From: Campylobacter sp.
GTDB taxonomy: Bacteria; Campylobacterota; Campylobacteria; Campylobacterales; Campylobacteraceae
NCBI GenBank assembly: GCA_012728225.1
Contig: JAAYFN010000009.1
Location: 1 to 33,296 of the forward strand
DNA length: 33,296 nt
Reading direction: 5' to 3'
Position 1 is the stretch's first letter; the number at the start of each line of letters is the position of its first letter. The notes below the pieces were generated by a model. The model was not told the origin of the DNA, searched no databases, and was given only the letters and a program-made list of their open reading frames with translations. Of this stretch, positions 1-10,506 are shown in pieces. A program made the translations under genes and the position numbers.

Positions 1-36
1 ATTATAATAATATTAATTTTAAATAAAGGAGTAGAT

Positions 37-465
37 GTGAAGAAGCTTATTTTATTTTTTTTGGTTATAACAACTTCTGTTTTTGCCAGATCCGTTACTA
101 TTGATGTGGTTGAACATAAACCTATATATGAAACTAGAGAGGTCACAAAGACGATAAATAGCTGTGATGATGAGAATTATAATATTTTAGGAACTATCGC
201 TGGTGCGGCAGCTGGTGGGATAATAGGCCATCAAATAGGTGGTGGTTCGGGCAAGAAAATAGCTACTGTGGCAGGAGTTTTAGGAGGTGGCTATGCAGGA
301 AATAGAGTTGAAAATACTATTAGAAACGATAATTGTACATATGAAAATAAAGTTGTAGAAGAAAACGTTTTAATAGGATATAAAAATATCGGATATTATA
401 ATGGTAAAGAGTACTCAAAGATAACTGAGGAAAAGCAATCTCATATAAGTGTAGAGGTTGATTAG
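37..465 (+). CDS. Glycine-zipper 2TM-domain (17 kDa surface antigen-like) exported protein
   Basis: 142-aa ORF with signal peptide (MKKLILFFLVITTSVFA) and glycine-rich AGAAAGGIIGHQIGGGSGKK...GGGYAGN zipper; GTG start after AAAGGAG. Confidence 0.8.
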   Translation: MKKLILFFLVITTSVFARSVTIDVVEHKPIYETREVTKTINSCDDENYNILGTIAGAAAGGIIGHQIGGGSGKKIATVAGVLGGGYAGNRVENTIRNDNCTYENKVVEENVLIGYKNIGYYNGKEYSKITEEKQSHISVEVD

Positions 466-468
466 AAT

Positions 469-494
469 TTTTAGGGGCTTAAATGCCCCTAAAA
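469..494. terminator. Bidirectional intrinsic terminator between the glycine-zipper gene and ppk
   Basis: Perfect 10-bp stem TTTTAGGGGC / GCCCCTAAAA with 6-nt loop TTAAAT, T-run on each strand, between convergent stop codons. Confidence 0.85.
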
Positions 495-2576
495 TTAGCT
501 CTCTTTAATTAGCTTATTTGCAAGCAGACTTTCTGTTTGTGAATGTTTTTTGTGAATTTTATATAGTTTATTGTGGTAGTTTTCTAAAAATTCTTGAGAA
601 TTTAGAGGTGAAGCACCCTTTTCAGGCATAATTCTTTCATATTCACCATCATTTTTAAGTCTAAAAGCAAGAGAGGTAGCGTTAAGCTGAACAGTTAACA
701 TGTCGATAATTTTTTGTTTTAATGTTTCATTATAGATCGGTGTCATGAGTTCTAAACGACGTTCTAAATTTCTAGGCATCCAGTCAGCACTTGAGATATA
801 AACTCCAGGATTTGAGTGTTTAAAGTAGAAAATTCTAGCATGCTCAAGATACTTTCCAACTATCGAAATAACCTTTATATTTTCGCTAGCTCCTTTTATA
901 TCAGGTCTAAGACAGCATATTCCTCTAACTATAAGATCTATTTTAACTCCAGCTGCATTTGCACTGCATAGTGCTTTTATCATATCTGAGTCAACTAAAG
1001 CATTCATTTTTGCTATTATATGTCCGTTTTTTCCTTTACTTTGCTCATTTTTTATCATTTCAATAAGACGCTCTTTTATCTGCATAGGCGACATTGAAAG
1101 TGTGTTTAGTTTTCTGTTTTTATTGTATCCTGATAGTATGTGAAAAAATTTAGTTGAGTCTTGAGCAAAACTATCATCAGTTGTAAAAAAGCTTACATCA
1201 GTATAAATTTTAGCGCTACTTCCGTTATAATTACCCGTGCCAAATTGCATATAAAATTTTAGTTTATCACCGCTTTTGCGTATGATTTGAGTGCATTTAG
1301 CATGTACTTTAAAGCCTGCTATACCATATATAACGTGAGCTCCAGCACTTTCTAGAGCTTTAGCCCAATGGACGTTGTTTTCCTCATCAAACCTAGCTTT
1401 TAACTCTACCATAACAGTGACTTGTTTGCCATCATTTGCCGCATCCATAAGAGCTGCAACGATAGGTGAGTTTTTTTCAACTCTATATAAGGTCATGCGA
1501 ATACTTACAACTTTTGGATCTTTTGAAGCTTCTTTAATTAGTTTTTCAACAGGATCAAAGCTATCATATGGGTGGTATAAGAGGACTTCACCTTTATCTA
1601 AGGTGTCAAAAATAGAGGTATTTTCGTTAAAAGGTGGTAGGGTTTTAGGTGTGTAAAGAGGGTGATTTAGGTGAGTAAAATTTTTATTTGATACAATTTC
1701 CCAAAGACCTTCTAAAGATAGTGGTATTTTATACTCATAGATATCTTTATAGAAAATTTTCATATGCTCATTTAGAAAGTTAACTATATCTTGATCTGCA
1801 TTTTTAGCTATTTGAAGTCTAACAAAAGCACCTTTACGACGAAGTTTTAGACCTTGCTCTAGAATTAGCATAAAGTCATCAGCTTCCTCTTCTTCAATGA
1901 TAATATCGGCATTTCTAGTTACTCTAAAAGGTGCAGAGCTAAGAAGTGTATATCCGGGAAATATCTCTTCAGCGTGGCGATGAACTATCGTTTCGATAGG
2001 AACGTAAGTATCAATGGCTACTTGAACAAAGCGAGGTAAGACACGAGGAATTCTTATCATTCCAAATTTAACCGTATCATCACTTTGTGGATCTGTAAGT
2101 TTTACTGCTAGAGCAAAGCTTAAGTTGTTTAGGTGAGGAAAAGGGTGAGTTGCATCAACTGCTATAGGAACGATGATAGGTATGATGTTTGAGAAAAAAT
2201 ACTCATCAGCTTTATCTCTTAATGCAGGAGTTAAATCCTCATAATCTTTTATAAACAAACTCTCTTTTTCAAGAGCACTTATTGTTTCAAGATAGAGCCT
2301 TTCTAGCTCAAGTTTTTCATTACCAATATACTTTCTTGTCTCTCTTAGCTGATCAAGTGGAGTCATCTCATCAGTGCCACTTATAGTGATGCCAGCTAAA
2401 AATAGCTGTTTTAGCCCGGCAACCCTTATCATATAAAATTCATCTAAATTTGTAGAGTATATAGCTAAAAATTTTAGTTTTTCTAAAAGTGGTATATCTT
2501 TAAGGCATTGTTTTAAAACACGGGTATTAAAGCGAAGCCAAGATAATTCTCTGTTGATATAAATGCTATTTATCAT
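495..2576 (-). CDS. ppk: Polyphosphate kinase 1
   Basis: 693 aa; [14 protein letters not shown] start, [56 protein letters not shown] motifs of PPK1. Confidence 0.95.
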   Translation of the reverse strand: MINSIYINRELSWLRFNTRVLKQCLKDIPLLEKLKFLAIYSTNLDEFYMIRVAGLKQLFLAGITISGTDEMTPLDQLRETRKYIGNEKLELERLYLETISALEKESLFIKDYEDLTPALRDKADEYFFSNIIPIIVPIAVDATHPFPHLNNLSFALAVKLTDPQSDDTVKFGMIRIPRVLPRFVQVAIDTYVPIETIVHRHAEEIFPGYTLLSSAPFRVTRNADIIIEEEEADDFMLILEQGLKLRRKGAFVRLQIAKNADQDIVNFLNEHMKIFYKDIYEYKIPLSLEGLWEIVSNKNFTHLNHPLYTPKTLPPFNENTSIFDTLDKGEVLLYHPYDSFDPVEKLIKEASKDPKVVSIRMTLYRVEKNSPIVAALMDAANDGKQVTVMVELKARFDEENNVHWAKALESAGAHVIYGIAGFKVHAKCTQIIRKSGDKLKFYMQFGTGNYNGSSAKIYTDVSFFTTDDSFAQDSTKFFHILSGYNKNRKLNTLSMSPMQIKERLIEMIKNEQSKGKNGHIIAKMNALVDSDMIKALCSANAAGVKIDLIVRGICCLRPDIKGASENIKVISIVGKYLEHARIFYFKHSNPGVYISSADWMPRNLERRLELMTPIYNETLKQKIIDMLTVQLNATSLAFRLKNDGEYERIMPEKGASPLNSQEFLENYHNKLYKIHKKHSQTESLLANKLIKES

Positions 2577-2682
2577 ATGCTCTCTTTTTTTAAATTTTGA
2601 ATAATTATACCAAATTTTTATTTTTTAAACTCTTAATAGGGCTGTGTTGTCTGTAAAAATTGCGAATAGATTAAATTTTGTA

Positions 2683-2688
2683 TATAAT
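2683..2688 (+). promoter_or_regulatory. Candidate sigma70 -10 box for comEC
   Basis: TTTTGTATATAAT immediately upstream of ATG 2694, no SD visible. Confidence 0.5.
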
Positions 2689-2693
2689 TTACC

Positions 2694-3965
2694 ATGATAA
2701 AATTTGAACTTTTTGAAAATAGACGTGAAATTTCGGTATTTTTAATTGTAGTAGGTTTGGTATTTATACTAAATTTGTTATATCAATATTACGAATTTTC
2801 AAAATTTACTGATAAAAAATTTCAGTTTTTAGAGGCAAAAGTAGAACATTCATATATAAAAACTAAAAACTCTAAAACATACAGGGTTTTAAAGCTTAGA
2901 AACAAAGAGTTTTCATTTTACACTATAACTGGTAAAGATAGCGATATAAAGCGTTATGATAGGTTATCTTTAGGGGTTATAACTGATAATGTAACATATA
3001 AAGAGTATTTAAAAAAGAATTTTTATATGTCATCTTTTGATGTTGAAAAGTTAGAAAACAGCTCAAATTTCAAAGATTTTCTTGTAGAGGCTATCGTATC
3101 ACAACACACTAATCTTAAGATAAAAGAGCTATACGCTACTTTATATCTTGCAACGCCGATATCAAAGGAGCTTAGAGCAGATGTTACTAAGTGGGGAATA
3201 GCGCATGTTGTTTCTATAAGTGGTTTTCATTTGGGTATTATATTTAGTACAATATTTCTCTTTATAACGCCAGTTTATAGGTTTTTTCAAAAACGATTTT
3301 TTCCTTATAGAAGTAGTTATTTTGATATAGCTACTTTGGCTTTTTTTCTTATGGTGATATATCTTTTTTTACTTGATTTTACTCCTAGTTTTTTGCGTTC
3401 ATTGGTGATGGCTTTTTTAGGGTTTTTGTTTTTGATAAAAAATATAAGAATTTTATCCTTTTATACACTGTTTTTAACTATTATTTTAACTGTCTGCATC
3501 TTTCCAAGTTTTCTTTTTTCTATAGGATTTTATTTTTCATGTTTGGGCGTTTTTTATATATATTTGTATATTCATCATTGGGGAGATTTTAGAGAAGTTT
3601 TGGGCTTTAAAAAAATAGTATGGCACGCTGTTTGGTTAAATATCTATGTTTATTTAGCGATGAATATTCCAGTGTATCACTTCTTTCCTACTTTGGCATT
3701 TTCGCAAGTTGCAGTTATACCAGTTGGATATATTTTTGTGCTATTTTATCCTCTTAGTGCGATACTACACCTCTTTGGCTTAGGTTATTTGATGGACTTT
3801 ATGCTTTTAAAATTTTTGGATTTTGAAGTTGTTACTTATCAAACTGAAATTCCAAATTATCTTTTTTGGATGATGAATTTACTTTTAATTCCAGCGATAA
3901 GATATAAATTTATAGCTATATTTTTGGCTTTAATAGGAATAATACCGTTATTTTATATCGTTTGA
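2694..3965 (+). CDS. ComEC/Rec2-type competence membrane protein
   Basis: 423 aa polytopic protein with the ComEC hallmark WGIAHVVSISGFHLGI. Confidence 0.85.
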   Translation: MIKFELFENRREISVFLIVVGLVFILNLLYQYYEFSKFTDKKFQFLEAKVEHSYIKTKNSKTYRVLKLRNKEFSFYTITGKDSDIKRYDRLSLGVITDNVTYKEYLKKNFYMSSFDVEKLENSSNFKDFLVEAIVSQHTNLKIKELYATLYLATPISKELRADVTKWGIAHVVSISGFHLGIIFSTIFLFITPVYRFFQKRFFPYRSSYFDIATLAFFLMVIYLFLLDFTPSFLRSLVMAFLGFLFLIKNIRILSFYTLFLTIILTVCIFPSFLFSIGFYFSCLGVFYIYLYIHHWGDFREVLGFKKIVWHAVWLNIYVYLAMNIPVYHFFPTLAFSQVAVIPVGYIFVLFYPLSAILHLFGLGYLMDFMLLKFLDFEVVTYQTEIPNYLFWMMNLLLIPAIRYKFIAIFLALIGIIPLFYIV

Positions 3966-4769
3966 AATTTCTATTTTTATTGAGTTTTGACGATTTTCTA
4001 AAAATTCATAAATTTTAAAGCCATAAAGAAAGATGACCCAACTTAAATATATCCACACAAAAAAGAAAAGTAAAACACTAAAAGAACCATATATACTAAG
4101 ATATGTTTTGTTGTAAAGTGTGTATTGGATAAAGAAAAATTTAGAGAAATTCCATGTTAGACTTGTTAAAAGTGAGCTTATAACTATGTTCTTAACTTTT
4201 GCTTTGAGATTTATGGATATGATATAAACTACTGTAAATATCGCCCAGATAATGAGATATGGCAAAATACTAGCTATATTTATCCAGCTTGTTATACTGC
4301 TTTCATCTAGAAAACTTTGAAGTTTAGCTGAGATATAAAATGACAACACAAGTCCAAGAGGCGCTAAAGTCATAAGTGTCCAGTACTTGCTAAATTCTTG
4401 CCAGAAACCGCGACTTTTAGATCCTGTGATACGTTCAACCACATACATGTAATTTGTAAAAAACATAATTGTTATAAGTATCACAGATATAAATCCAAAA
4501 AGTCCTAAATTTCCACTATTTGATAAAAAATTATCAAGGTAGTTTGAAACACTGTCTTGATGAGATGGAAGAAGACTACTAAAGATAAAATTTTTGATAT
4601 TTTCGTAGTGACCTTCAAAGCTAGGAAGCTGAGTAAATATAGAAAAAGATATAAATAAAATGGGAATTATAGATAGTAAAGTATGAAAGCTAAGACTTGC
4701 TGAGTGGTTGAAAATCTCTTTATCATAAATTTTCTCTGCTAAAGCTTTAGTTTTGTCTATAAATTTCAT
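3948..4769 (-). CDS. YihY/virulence factor BrkB family inner-membrane protein
   Basis: 273 aa, SASLSFHTLLSIIPILF (A-x-LSFHTLL-S-P) signature and multiple TM segments. Confidence 0.85.
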   Translation of the reverse strand: MKFIDKTKALAEKIYDKEIFNHSASLSFHTLLSIIPILFISFSIFTQLPSFEGHYENIKNFIFSSLLPSHQDSVSNYLDNFLSNSGNLGLFGFISVILITIMFFTNYMYVVERITGSKSRGFWQEFSKYWTLMTLAPLGLVLSFYISAKLQSFLDESSITSWINIASILPYLIIWAIFTVVYIISINLKAKVKNIVISSLLTSLTWNFSKFFFIQYTLYNKTYLSIYGSFSVLLFFFVWIYLSWVIFLYGFKIYEFLENRQNSIKIEISNDIK

Positions 4770-4790
4770 ACCTTAAATTTCAAGTTTAGA

Positions 4791-6170
4791 TTATAAGCCC
4801 ATTTTATTAGGATTTAATATCCCTTTTGGGTCAAATGCTTTTTTAATAGCTCGGAAAAGATTCATCTCTTCTTCGCTAAAAGCAAGTTTCATATAAGGTG
4901 CTTTTGAGATGCCAATACCATGTTCACCACTTAAAGTTCCACCAAGTTCAACTGTGACCTTAAATATTTCTTCAATCGCCTCATAGCCTCTTTTTACAGC
5001 ATCAAGATCGTTTTTATCAACCATTACGTTTGTATGGACATTGCCATCACCAGTATGACCAAAACAAGGTGTAGTTACACTGTATTTGGTTGAAATTTCA
5101 GATATTTTTTCTAAAAGCTTTGGCAACTTTGAGCGCGGGACTGTGATATCTTCATTTATCTTAAGTGAGCCATAGCAAGTAATAGCTTGTGAACAATTTC
5201 TTCTAGCGAACCATAAATCTTCACTCTCTTTAGCATCTTTTGCTATTTTAAAGCTTTTAGCTTTGTTTTCCATAAATACCTTTTCTATCGCTGCTAAATC
5301 ATTATCAAGTGAAATTTCCAAATCTCCATCAACGTCAGTTATAAGTATCGCGCCTGCATCAATTGGAAGACCTTTGTTAAATCTTTTTTCTACCGCTTTT
5401 ATACTGAGGTTATCTAGGAATTCCATAGCTACAGGAGTAACTCCTGAGGCTAGAGTTTTATATACAGCTTCCATGGCATGTTCAACACTTTCAAATACGC
5501 CCATTGCTGTTTTAGTAAGCTTTGGTTTTGCGATTAGCTTGAGTGTAATCTCTGTGATAACTGCTAAGCTTCCTTCGCTAGCTATCAAAATTCCAGTGAC
5601 ATTATATCCTGCGACATCTTTGATAGTTTTTTTACCAGCACGAATGATATCTCCATTTGGTAAAACAGCCCTTAGAGCCATAACATAGTCTTTTGTGATA
5701 CCATATTTAGCTGCTCTCATACCGCCTGCATTTTCGCTTACATTGCCACCTATTGTGCTATAATTTTGGCTAGCTGGATCAGGTGGATAAAAAAGTCCTT
5801 TGGCTTCTACTGCTTTTTGCAAATCCATATTTAAAACGCCAGGCTGAATTACTGCTACCATATTTTCAAGATCAATTTCAATTATTTTGTTCATATGTTT
5901 TTCAAAACTTATGATTATACCACCACTTATTGCTATCGCTCCACCTGTAAAGCCACTTCCAGCACCTCTTGGAACTACAAAAATGTTGTTATCATTGCAA
6001 TATTTTAAGATCTCGCTTACATCTTTTTCATCACGTGGAAATAAAACGCCATCTGGTAAATGCTCTTTACGCGTTGCATCATAGCTATATGCTAAAAGAT
6101 GCGGTTTGTCAAAATAGGTATTTTCTTTACCTAGTAAGTTTGTAAAAAACTCACTATGTTTAGTATCCAA
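4791..6170 (-). CDS. glcD: FAD-binding oxidoreductase, glycolate oxidase subunit GlcD family
   Basis: 459 aa; PRGAGSGFTGGAIA FAD-binding motif, FGHTGDGNVHTNVM, SGEHGIGISK C-terminal motifs. Confidence 0.9.
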   Translation of the reverse strand: MDTKHSEFFTNLLGKENTYFDKPHLLAYSYDATRKEHLPDGVLFPRDEKDVSEILKYCNDNNIFVVPRGAGSGFTGGAIAISGGIIISFEKHMNKIIEIDLENMVAVIQPGVLNMDLQKAVEAKGLFYPPDPASQNYSTIGGNVSENAGGMRAAKYGITKDYVMALRAVLPNGDIIRAGKKTIKDVAGYNVTGILIASEGSLAVITEITLKLIAKPKLTKTAMGVFESVEHAMEAVYKTLASGVTPVAMEFLDNLSIKAVEKRFNKGLPIDAGAILITDVDGDLEISLDNDLAAIEKVFMENKAKSFKIAKDAKESEDLWFARRNCSQAITCYGSLKINEDITVPRSKLPKLLEKISEISTKYSVTTPCFGHTGDGNVHTNVMVDKNDLDAVKRGYEAIEEIFKVTVELGGTLSGEHGIGISKAPYMKLAFSEEEMNLFRAIKKAFDPKGILNPNKMGL

Positions 6171-6173
6171 AAT

Positions 6174-6899
6174 TTACTCCTTGATATCTAATAGGTATTT
6201 ATAGTGTGAATTATAATCTCCAATGTAAGAGCTATTCCACTTCCACCAAGCCGGTTTAATACCATAAATTCTGCTATAAAAAGGTACTTGATAGTTTTGT
6301 ACCTGACTGCTTTGGAATTCTTTTAAAATCTTAAAGCTACCGCAATCGGCAAAAACTGCTTTTCCATCAAGCGCTATAAAAATAAGTCCTACTGCATTTG
6401 CTGCACACATCTTACGAAAGTCATCACGATCAGGATTTGGTGTGCTGTATGAATTTAGATATGCTCCCATAATATCAGGATGAATAAATTTAACGTTTGG
6501 GAAAGAGGCAACTATTTGGTTATAAATATCTTCATTTGGCGCTACTATCAAAGCTCTGTCATATAAGAAGTTAAGAACTACTTCATCACCTACTCGTGGT
6601 AAAACCCCAGGAATTGGTAAGGCAGGTTGTGAGAGTCCACCAAACACCTCAAATATAATTTTAGCGCGTCCTTCTTTTTTTTCTTCAACAACACCACGTG
6701 CGATAATTGAACTTTCGCCATTATTAAAAGTATGAACTACAACACCACTACTTCCAACAACAAGATTGCTACTATCAAGGACTATACCATATCCCTCATT
6801 TTCGTTAACTTCCATAAGTACTGACTTATATAAAGGCATGTTAAAAGATGCCGCAAACATACTGCTTATAAACAGCATAAATGATAATATATACCTCAA
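6174..6899 (-). CDS. Plasminogen-binding-protein (PgbA) N-terminal-domain family exported protein
   Basis: 241 aa with signal peptide; similar to H. pylori PgbA N-terminal region; adjacent to glcD as in H. pylori and C. jejuni (recalled synteny). Confidence 0.7.
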   Translation of the reverse strand: MRYILSFMLFISSMFAASFNMPLYKSVLMEVNENEGYGIVLDSSNLVVGSSGVVVHTFNNGESSIIARGVVEEKKEGRAKIIFEVFGGLSQPALPIPGVLPRVGDEVVLNFLYDRALIVAPNEDIYNQIVASFPNVKFIHPDIMGAYLNSYSTPNPDRDDFRKMCAANAVGLIFIALDGKAVFADCGSFKILKEFQSSQVQNYQVPFYSRIYGIKPAWWKWNSSYIGDYNSHYKYLLDIKE

Positions 6900-7032
6900 A
6901 TTTGCTCCTTGGTTTTCATAAAATACTATTATACTAAAATTTCGGTTAATGAGTGCTAAAGTGTGGTTAGTTTACCTAATGTATGCAAAAATATAGTAGA
7001 ATTTTGATTTAGCAAATAAAGGTGAGGATTAG

Positions 7033-8199
7033 ATGTTTAAAAATGTATTGTTGCTACTGTTTATGACGTTAAATCTATATTCAGCAGGGTTTAACATGCA
7101 GAAATTTATATGGCCAAATGGAGTAAGTTTTTTGCAGTTTTTAGAAAATCTAGATATTCCAGGTAGGTTGTATTATAGTTTATCTGAGACTGATAAAGAG
7201 CTTGCAACTGAGATTGTTGCAGGAACTGAGTGTGAAATGTTAGTAGGTAATAACGGTGTAATAGATCAAATTTTAATACCCATCACCGAAGAGCTTCAAA
7301 TTCATATATATAAAGATAGTAAAAAGGATTACGCTTTAACTTTTACCCCTACTGTTTATACTGAAGAAATTTATCAGCTTGGTATAAGTATAGAAAGTTC
7401 TCCTTATTTGGATATCAACAAAGCCACAGGCAACAGTGCATTAGCTAATGCTTTTTCTGTGGTTTTTAGTAAGGTTGTAAATTTTCAAAGACTTCAAAAA
7501 GAGGATGGTTTAGCTCTTATATATAAGCAAAAAGAGCGTTTAGGACAGCCTTATGGTCAAACTGAAATAATTTCAGGAATGATAGAAGAAAAAGGCGAAA
7601 GTAAATATATGTATCAGTATGAAGGTAAATATTATAATGAAAAGGGAAAACTAACTGAAAATTTTCTCTTTAAAAGACCTATCCCAGGAGCTAAAATTTC
7701 GTCTAAATTTACTCTTAAAAGGTTTCATCCAGTTCATAAAATTTACCGTGCTCATTTAGGAACTGATTATTCTGCAAAGAGTGGCACTCCAATAAAAGCA
7801 GTTGCTGATGGAACAGTGAGTTTTGTTGGTACTAAAGGGGGATATGGTAGAACTGTTGAGATAAAACATGTAAATGGATATAGAAGTTTGTATGCACATA
7901 CTAGTAAATTTGCAAAAAATCTTAAAAATGGACAAAATATAAAACAAGGAGATGTTATAGCTTACGTAGGTTCAACAGGAACTAGTACAGGAGCACATCT
8001 TCACCTTGGTCTTTATAAAAATAACAAAGCTATAGATTTTGAAAAAGCTGTTGGAAAAGAAAAAGAGACACAAAGTATTAAAGAGAAAAAAGAATTTGAA
8101 AAGGTAGTTAGAGATCAAAATGAGAAACTTCAAATGGCTATGGGCGGTTTTCATAATCCAGATAAGTTTACCCCTTTTGATAGTTTTATAAATTTTTAA
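7033..8199 (+). CDS. M23 family peptidoglycan DD-endopeptidase/carboxypeptidase, Csd3/HdpA-like
   Basis: 388 aa; HLGTDYSAKSGTPIKAVADGTV and GAHLHLGLY zinc-ligand motifs of M23; signal peptide; Csd3-like N-terminal part. Confidence 0.85.
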   Translation: MFKNVLLLLFMTLNLYSAGFNMQKFIWPNGVSFLQFLENLDIPGRLYYSLSETDKELATEIVAGTECEMLVGNNGVIDQILIPITEELQIHIYKDSKKDYALTFTPTVYTEEIYQLGISIESSPYLDINKATGNSALANAFSVVFSKVVNFQRLQKEDGLALIYKQKERLGQPYGQTEIISGMIEEKGESKYMYQYEGKYYNEKGKLTENFLFKRPIPGAKISSKFTLKRFHPVHKIYRAHLGTDYSAKSGTPIKAVADGTVSFVGTKGGYGRTVEIKHVNGYRSLYAHTSKFAKNLKNGQNIKQGDVIAYVGSTGTSTGAHLHLGLYKNNKAIDFEKAVGKEKETQSIKEKKEFEKVVRDQNEKLQMAMGGFHNPDKFTPFDSFINF

Positions 8200-8207
8200 G
8201 GAAGAGA

Positions 8208-9617
8208 ATGAATGATCTAGAAAAGCTTGAAGAGAGCAAAGACGAACGCGCGCAAAAAGTTATTATTGAAGCCATAGAAGCTTTAAATGCTCATATAGAT
8301 GGATCAGGAGAGCACTTAAGTGGTGCAGATATTGCTAATAGTTTAAAAATTTTCAAAAAGTATAATGAAACGCTTTATAAGAAATATCTGCATGCGGTGG
8401 ATATTGACGACTTAGCTGATGCCGCTTTTGAGATGCCAAACCATATGCTTAAAGATATACTTGAAACTATTCCTAAAAATAAAATTATAAAGATGATTGA
8501 AAAGCTAGAAAGTGATGATCAAGTCGAGCTTTTAGATGATTTTTATAGTATAGATGAAAATTTCACTAGGCAAATTTTTCATGAGCTAGATGATGATGAT
8601 AAAGAAGATATTTTAAAGATATCTTCATATAAAGAAAATGAAGCCGGCTCATATATGCAAGTTGAGTTTTTTAGTGCAAAACTTGATGAAACTGTAATGG
8701 AAGCAGTTGATCGTTTGCGAGATATGCGTCATTCTGGTGAGTTAGGAGTTGCATATCAACTTTTTGCTGTTGATGATGATGGCGTGTTAAAATATGCTAT
8801 AAACCTTTCAGACCTTATATTGTATAACTTTAGTCTTACAATAGAAGAGGTGGTTAGAAGTGCGATAAAAGATGCAAATTTTCAACCAATCACAGTTTTA
8901 GATAAAGATACAATTTCAGATGTAGCTAAAGTTTTTGGGGATTATGATTTGTCTGTTGTTCCTGTCGTTGACAATAAAGGAGTATTGTTAGGACGTATTA
9001 CACCTGATGATATTCATGATTTTATGACTGAAAGTGCAACAGAGCAAATTTATAACCTTGCAGGTGTTGATGATGAAGCAGAAGAAGAAAGTGCTAGCAT
9101 TTCTAAGGCAGGGCGATCTAGAGCAATTTGGCTTGGGCTAAATTTAATAACAGCATTTTTAGCATCCTTTGTTATAGGCTTGTTTGATGCAACTATAGAG
9201 TCTTATGTTGCACTTGCTGTATTAATGCCTGTTGTTACTTCTTTAGGGGGAAATGTTGGCATGCAGTCGCTTACTGTAACAGTAAGAAGGCTTGCACTTG
9301 GTGATATAAATTTTGCTCACGCAAGAGAGGTTATTAAAAAAGAGTGCAGTATAGCTATAATAAATGGAGTTTTATTTGCAATCTTAGTTGGTATAGTAGC
9401 TACATTGTGGTTTAAAGGAGTTATGGTTGGAGTTATAATTATACTAGCTATGTTTATAAATTTATCATTAGCTGGTTTTTTTGGTGCAATTATACCTTTA
9501 ATGCTTAAAAAATTTGGTGTTGATCCTGCAGTTGGCTCTTCAGTAATCCTTACTGGACTAACTGATATAATTGGATTTCTTGTATTTTTAGGGCTTGCAA
9601 CTATAATACTTTTGTAG
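8208..9617 (+). CDS. mgtE: Magnesium transporter MgtE
   Basis: 469 aa; MgtE_N + CBS pair + C-terminal TM domain with VTSLGGNVGMQSLTVTVRRLALG signature. Confidence 0.93.
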   Translation: MNDLEKLEESKDERAQKVIIEAIEALNAHIDGSGEHLSGADIANSLKIFKKYNETLYKKYLHAVDIDDLADAAFEMPNHMLKDILETIPKNKIIKMIEKLESDDQVELLDDFYSIDENFTRQIFHELDDDDKEDILKISSYKENEAGSYMQVEFFSAKLDETVMEAVDRLRDMRHSGELGVAYQLFAVDDDGVLKYAINLSDLILYNFSLTIEEVVRSAIKDANFQPITVLDKDTISDVAKVFGDYDLSVVPVVDNKGVLLGRITPDDIHDFMTESATEQIYNLAGVDDEAEEESASISKAGRSRAIWLGLNLITAFLASFVIGLFDATIESYVALAVLMPVVTSLGGNVGMQSLTVTVRRLALGDINFAHAREVIKKECSIAIINGVLFAILVGIVATLWFKGVMVGVIIILAMFINLSLAGFFGAIIPLMLKKFGVDPAVGSSVILTGLTDIIGFLVFLGLATIILL

Positions 9618-9625
9618 GAGTATAT

Positions 9626-10201
9626 ATGAAAACTAAAATTTTAAATACTGAGAAAATAGATAGTTCTAAATTTATAGATATTTTTAGAGTTAATTATCAA
9701 CATAATGGCAAAATTTTAAAGTGGGACTGTGCAAAGATTCATGATAGTGTTTCTACGCTCTTATATCATAGACAAAAAGATGCTTTTTTGCTAGTTAAAC
9801 AGCTTAGAATTCCTGTACTTTTTAGGCAAGAGAGTTTAGGAGAAAACTTAGATTTTGGATATTCTTATGAACTATGTTCAGGATTGATGGATAAGGGGTT
9901 AAGTAGTAAAGATACAGCTATAGAGGAAATTTACGAAGAGGTTGGTTATGAAGTTAATAGTATAAAAAAGATATCATTATTTTATGGTGGACTTGGTACT
10001 TCAGCTTCTAAACAGACATTTTTTTACGCTGAAATTTGCGATGAGATGCAAAAAGGTGAGGGTGGTGGTATAGATGATGAGTATATAGAACTTTTTTATC
10101 TTCCTGTTGAAGATGCTAAGAAATTTATCTATGATGAAAGCATAATTAAACCTGCTAGCTTAGCTTTTTGTATAATGTGGTGGTTTGATAAATTCAGATA
10201 A
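9626..10201 (+). CDS. NUDIX hydrolase (ADP-ribose / nucleoside-diphosphate-sugar type)
   Basis: 191 aa; Nudix box ELCSGLMDKGLSSKDTAIEEIYEEVGY. Confidence 0.85.
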   Translation: MKTKILNTEKIDSSKFIDIFRVNYQHNGKILKWDCAKIHDSVSTLLYHRQKDAFLLVKQLRIPVLFRQESLGENLDFGYSYELCSGLMDKGLSSKDTAIEEIYEEVGYEVNSIKKISLFYGGLGTSASKQTFFYAEICDEMQKGEGGGIDDEYIELFYLPVEDAKKFIYDESIIKPASLAFCIMWWFDKFR

Positions 10202-10228
10202 ATAGATAGTGCGAGTCGCACTATCTAT
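10202..10228. terminator. Bidirectional intrinsic terminator between the nudix gene and rpsR
   Basis: Perfect 12-bp stem ATAGATAGTGCG / CGCACTATCTAT, 3-nt loop, between convergent genes. Confidence 0.8.
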
Positions 10229-10231
10229 AAG

Positions 10232-10495
10232 TTATAAAATTTCAAATGGGTTTGCTACTATATCATCTCTATCAATTACATATGGTATTAAAGCAGCATG
10301 TCTTGCTCTTTTTATTGCTTTTTCTACCATCTCTTGATATTTTTTAGATGTGCCAGTTAAGCGTCTTGGCATAATTTTAAAGCGTTCTGATAAGCAGTAC
10401 TTTAAAAGTTGTGTATCTTTGTAATCTATAAACTCTATCTTTGCCTCTGTATAGTGGCAATATTTTCTTGCGTATTTTCTTTTGTTATCTGCCAT
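10232..10495 (-). CDS. rpsR: 30S ribosomal protein S18
   Basis: 87 aa; [46 protein letters not shown]. Confidence 0.97.
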   Translation of the reverse strand: MADNKRKYARKYCHYTEAKIEFIDYKDTQLLKYCLSERFKIMPRRLTGTSKKYQEMVEKAIKRARHAALIPYVIDRDDIVANPFEIL

Positions 10496-10506
10496 TTTTT
10501 TTCCTT

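Noticed and set aside
1375-1656. 93-aa plus-strand ORF inside ppk
   Set aside because: Antisense to a well-conserved ppk; no independent support.
5263-5688. 141-aa plus-strand ORF inside glcD
   Set aside because: Antisense shadow of a conserved gene; Ser/Ile/Ala-rich shadow composition.
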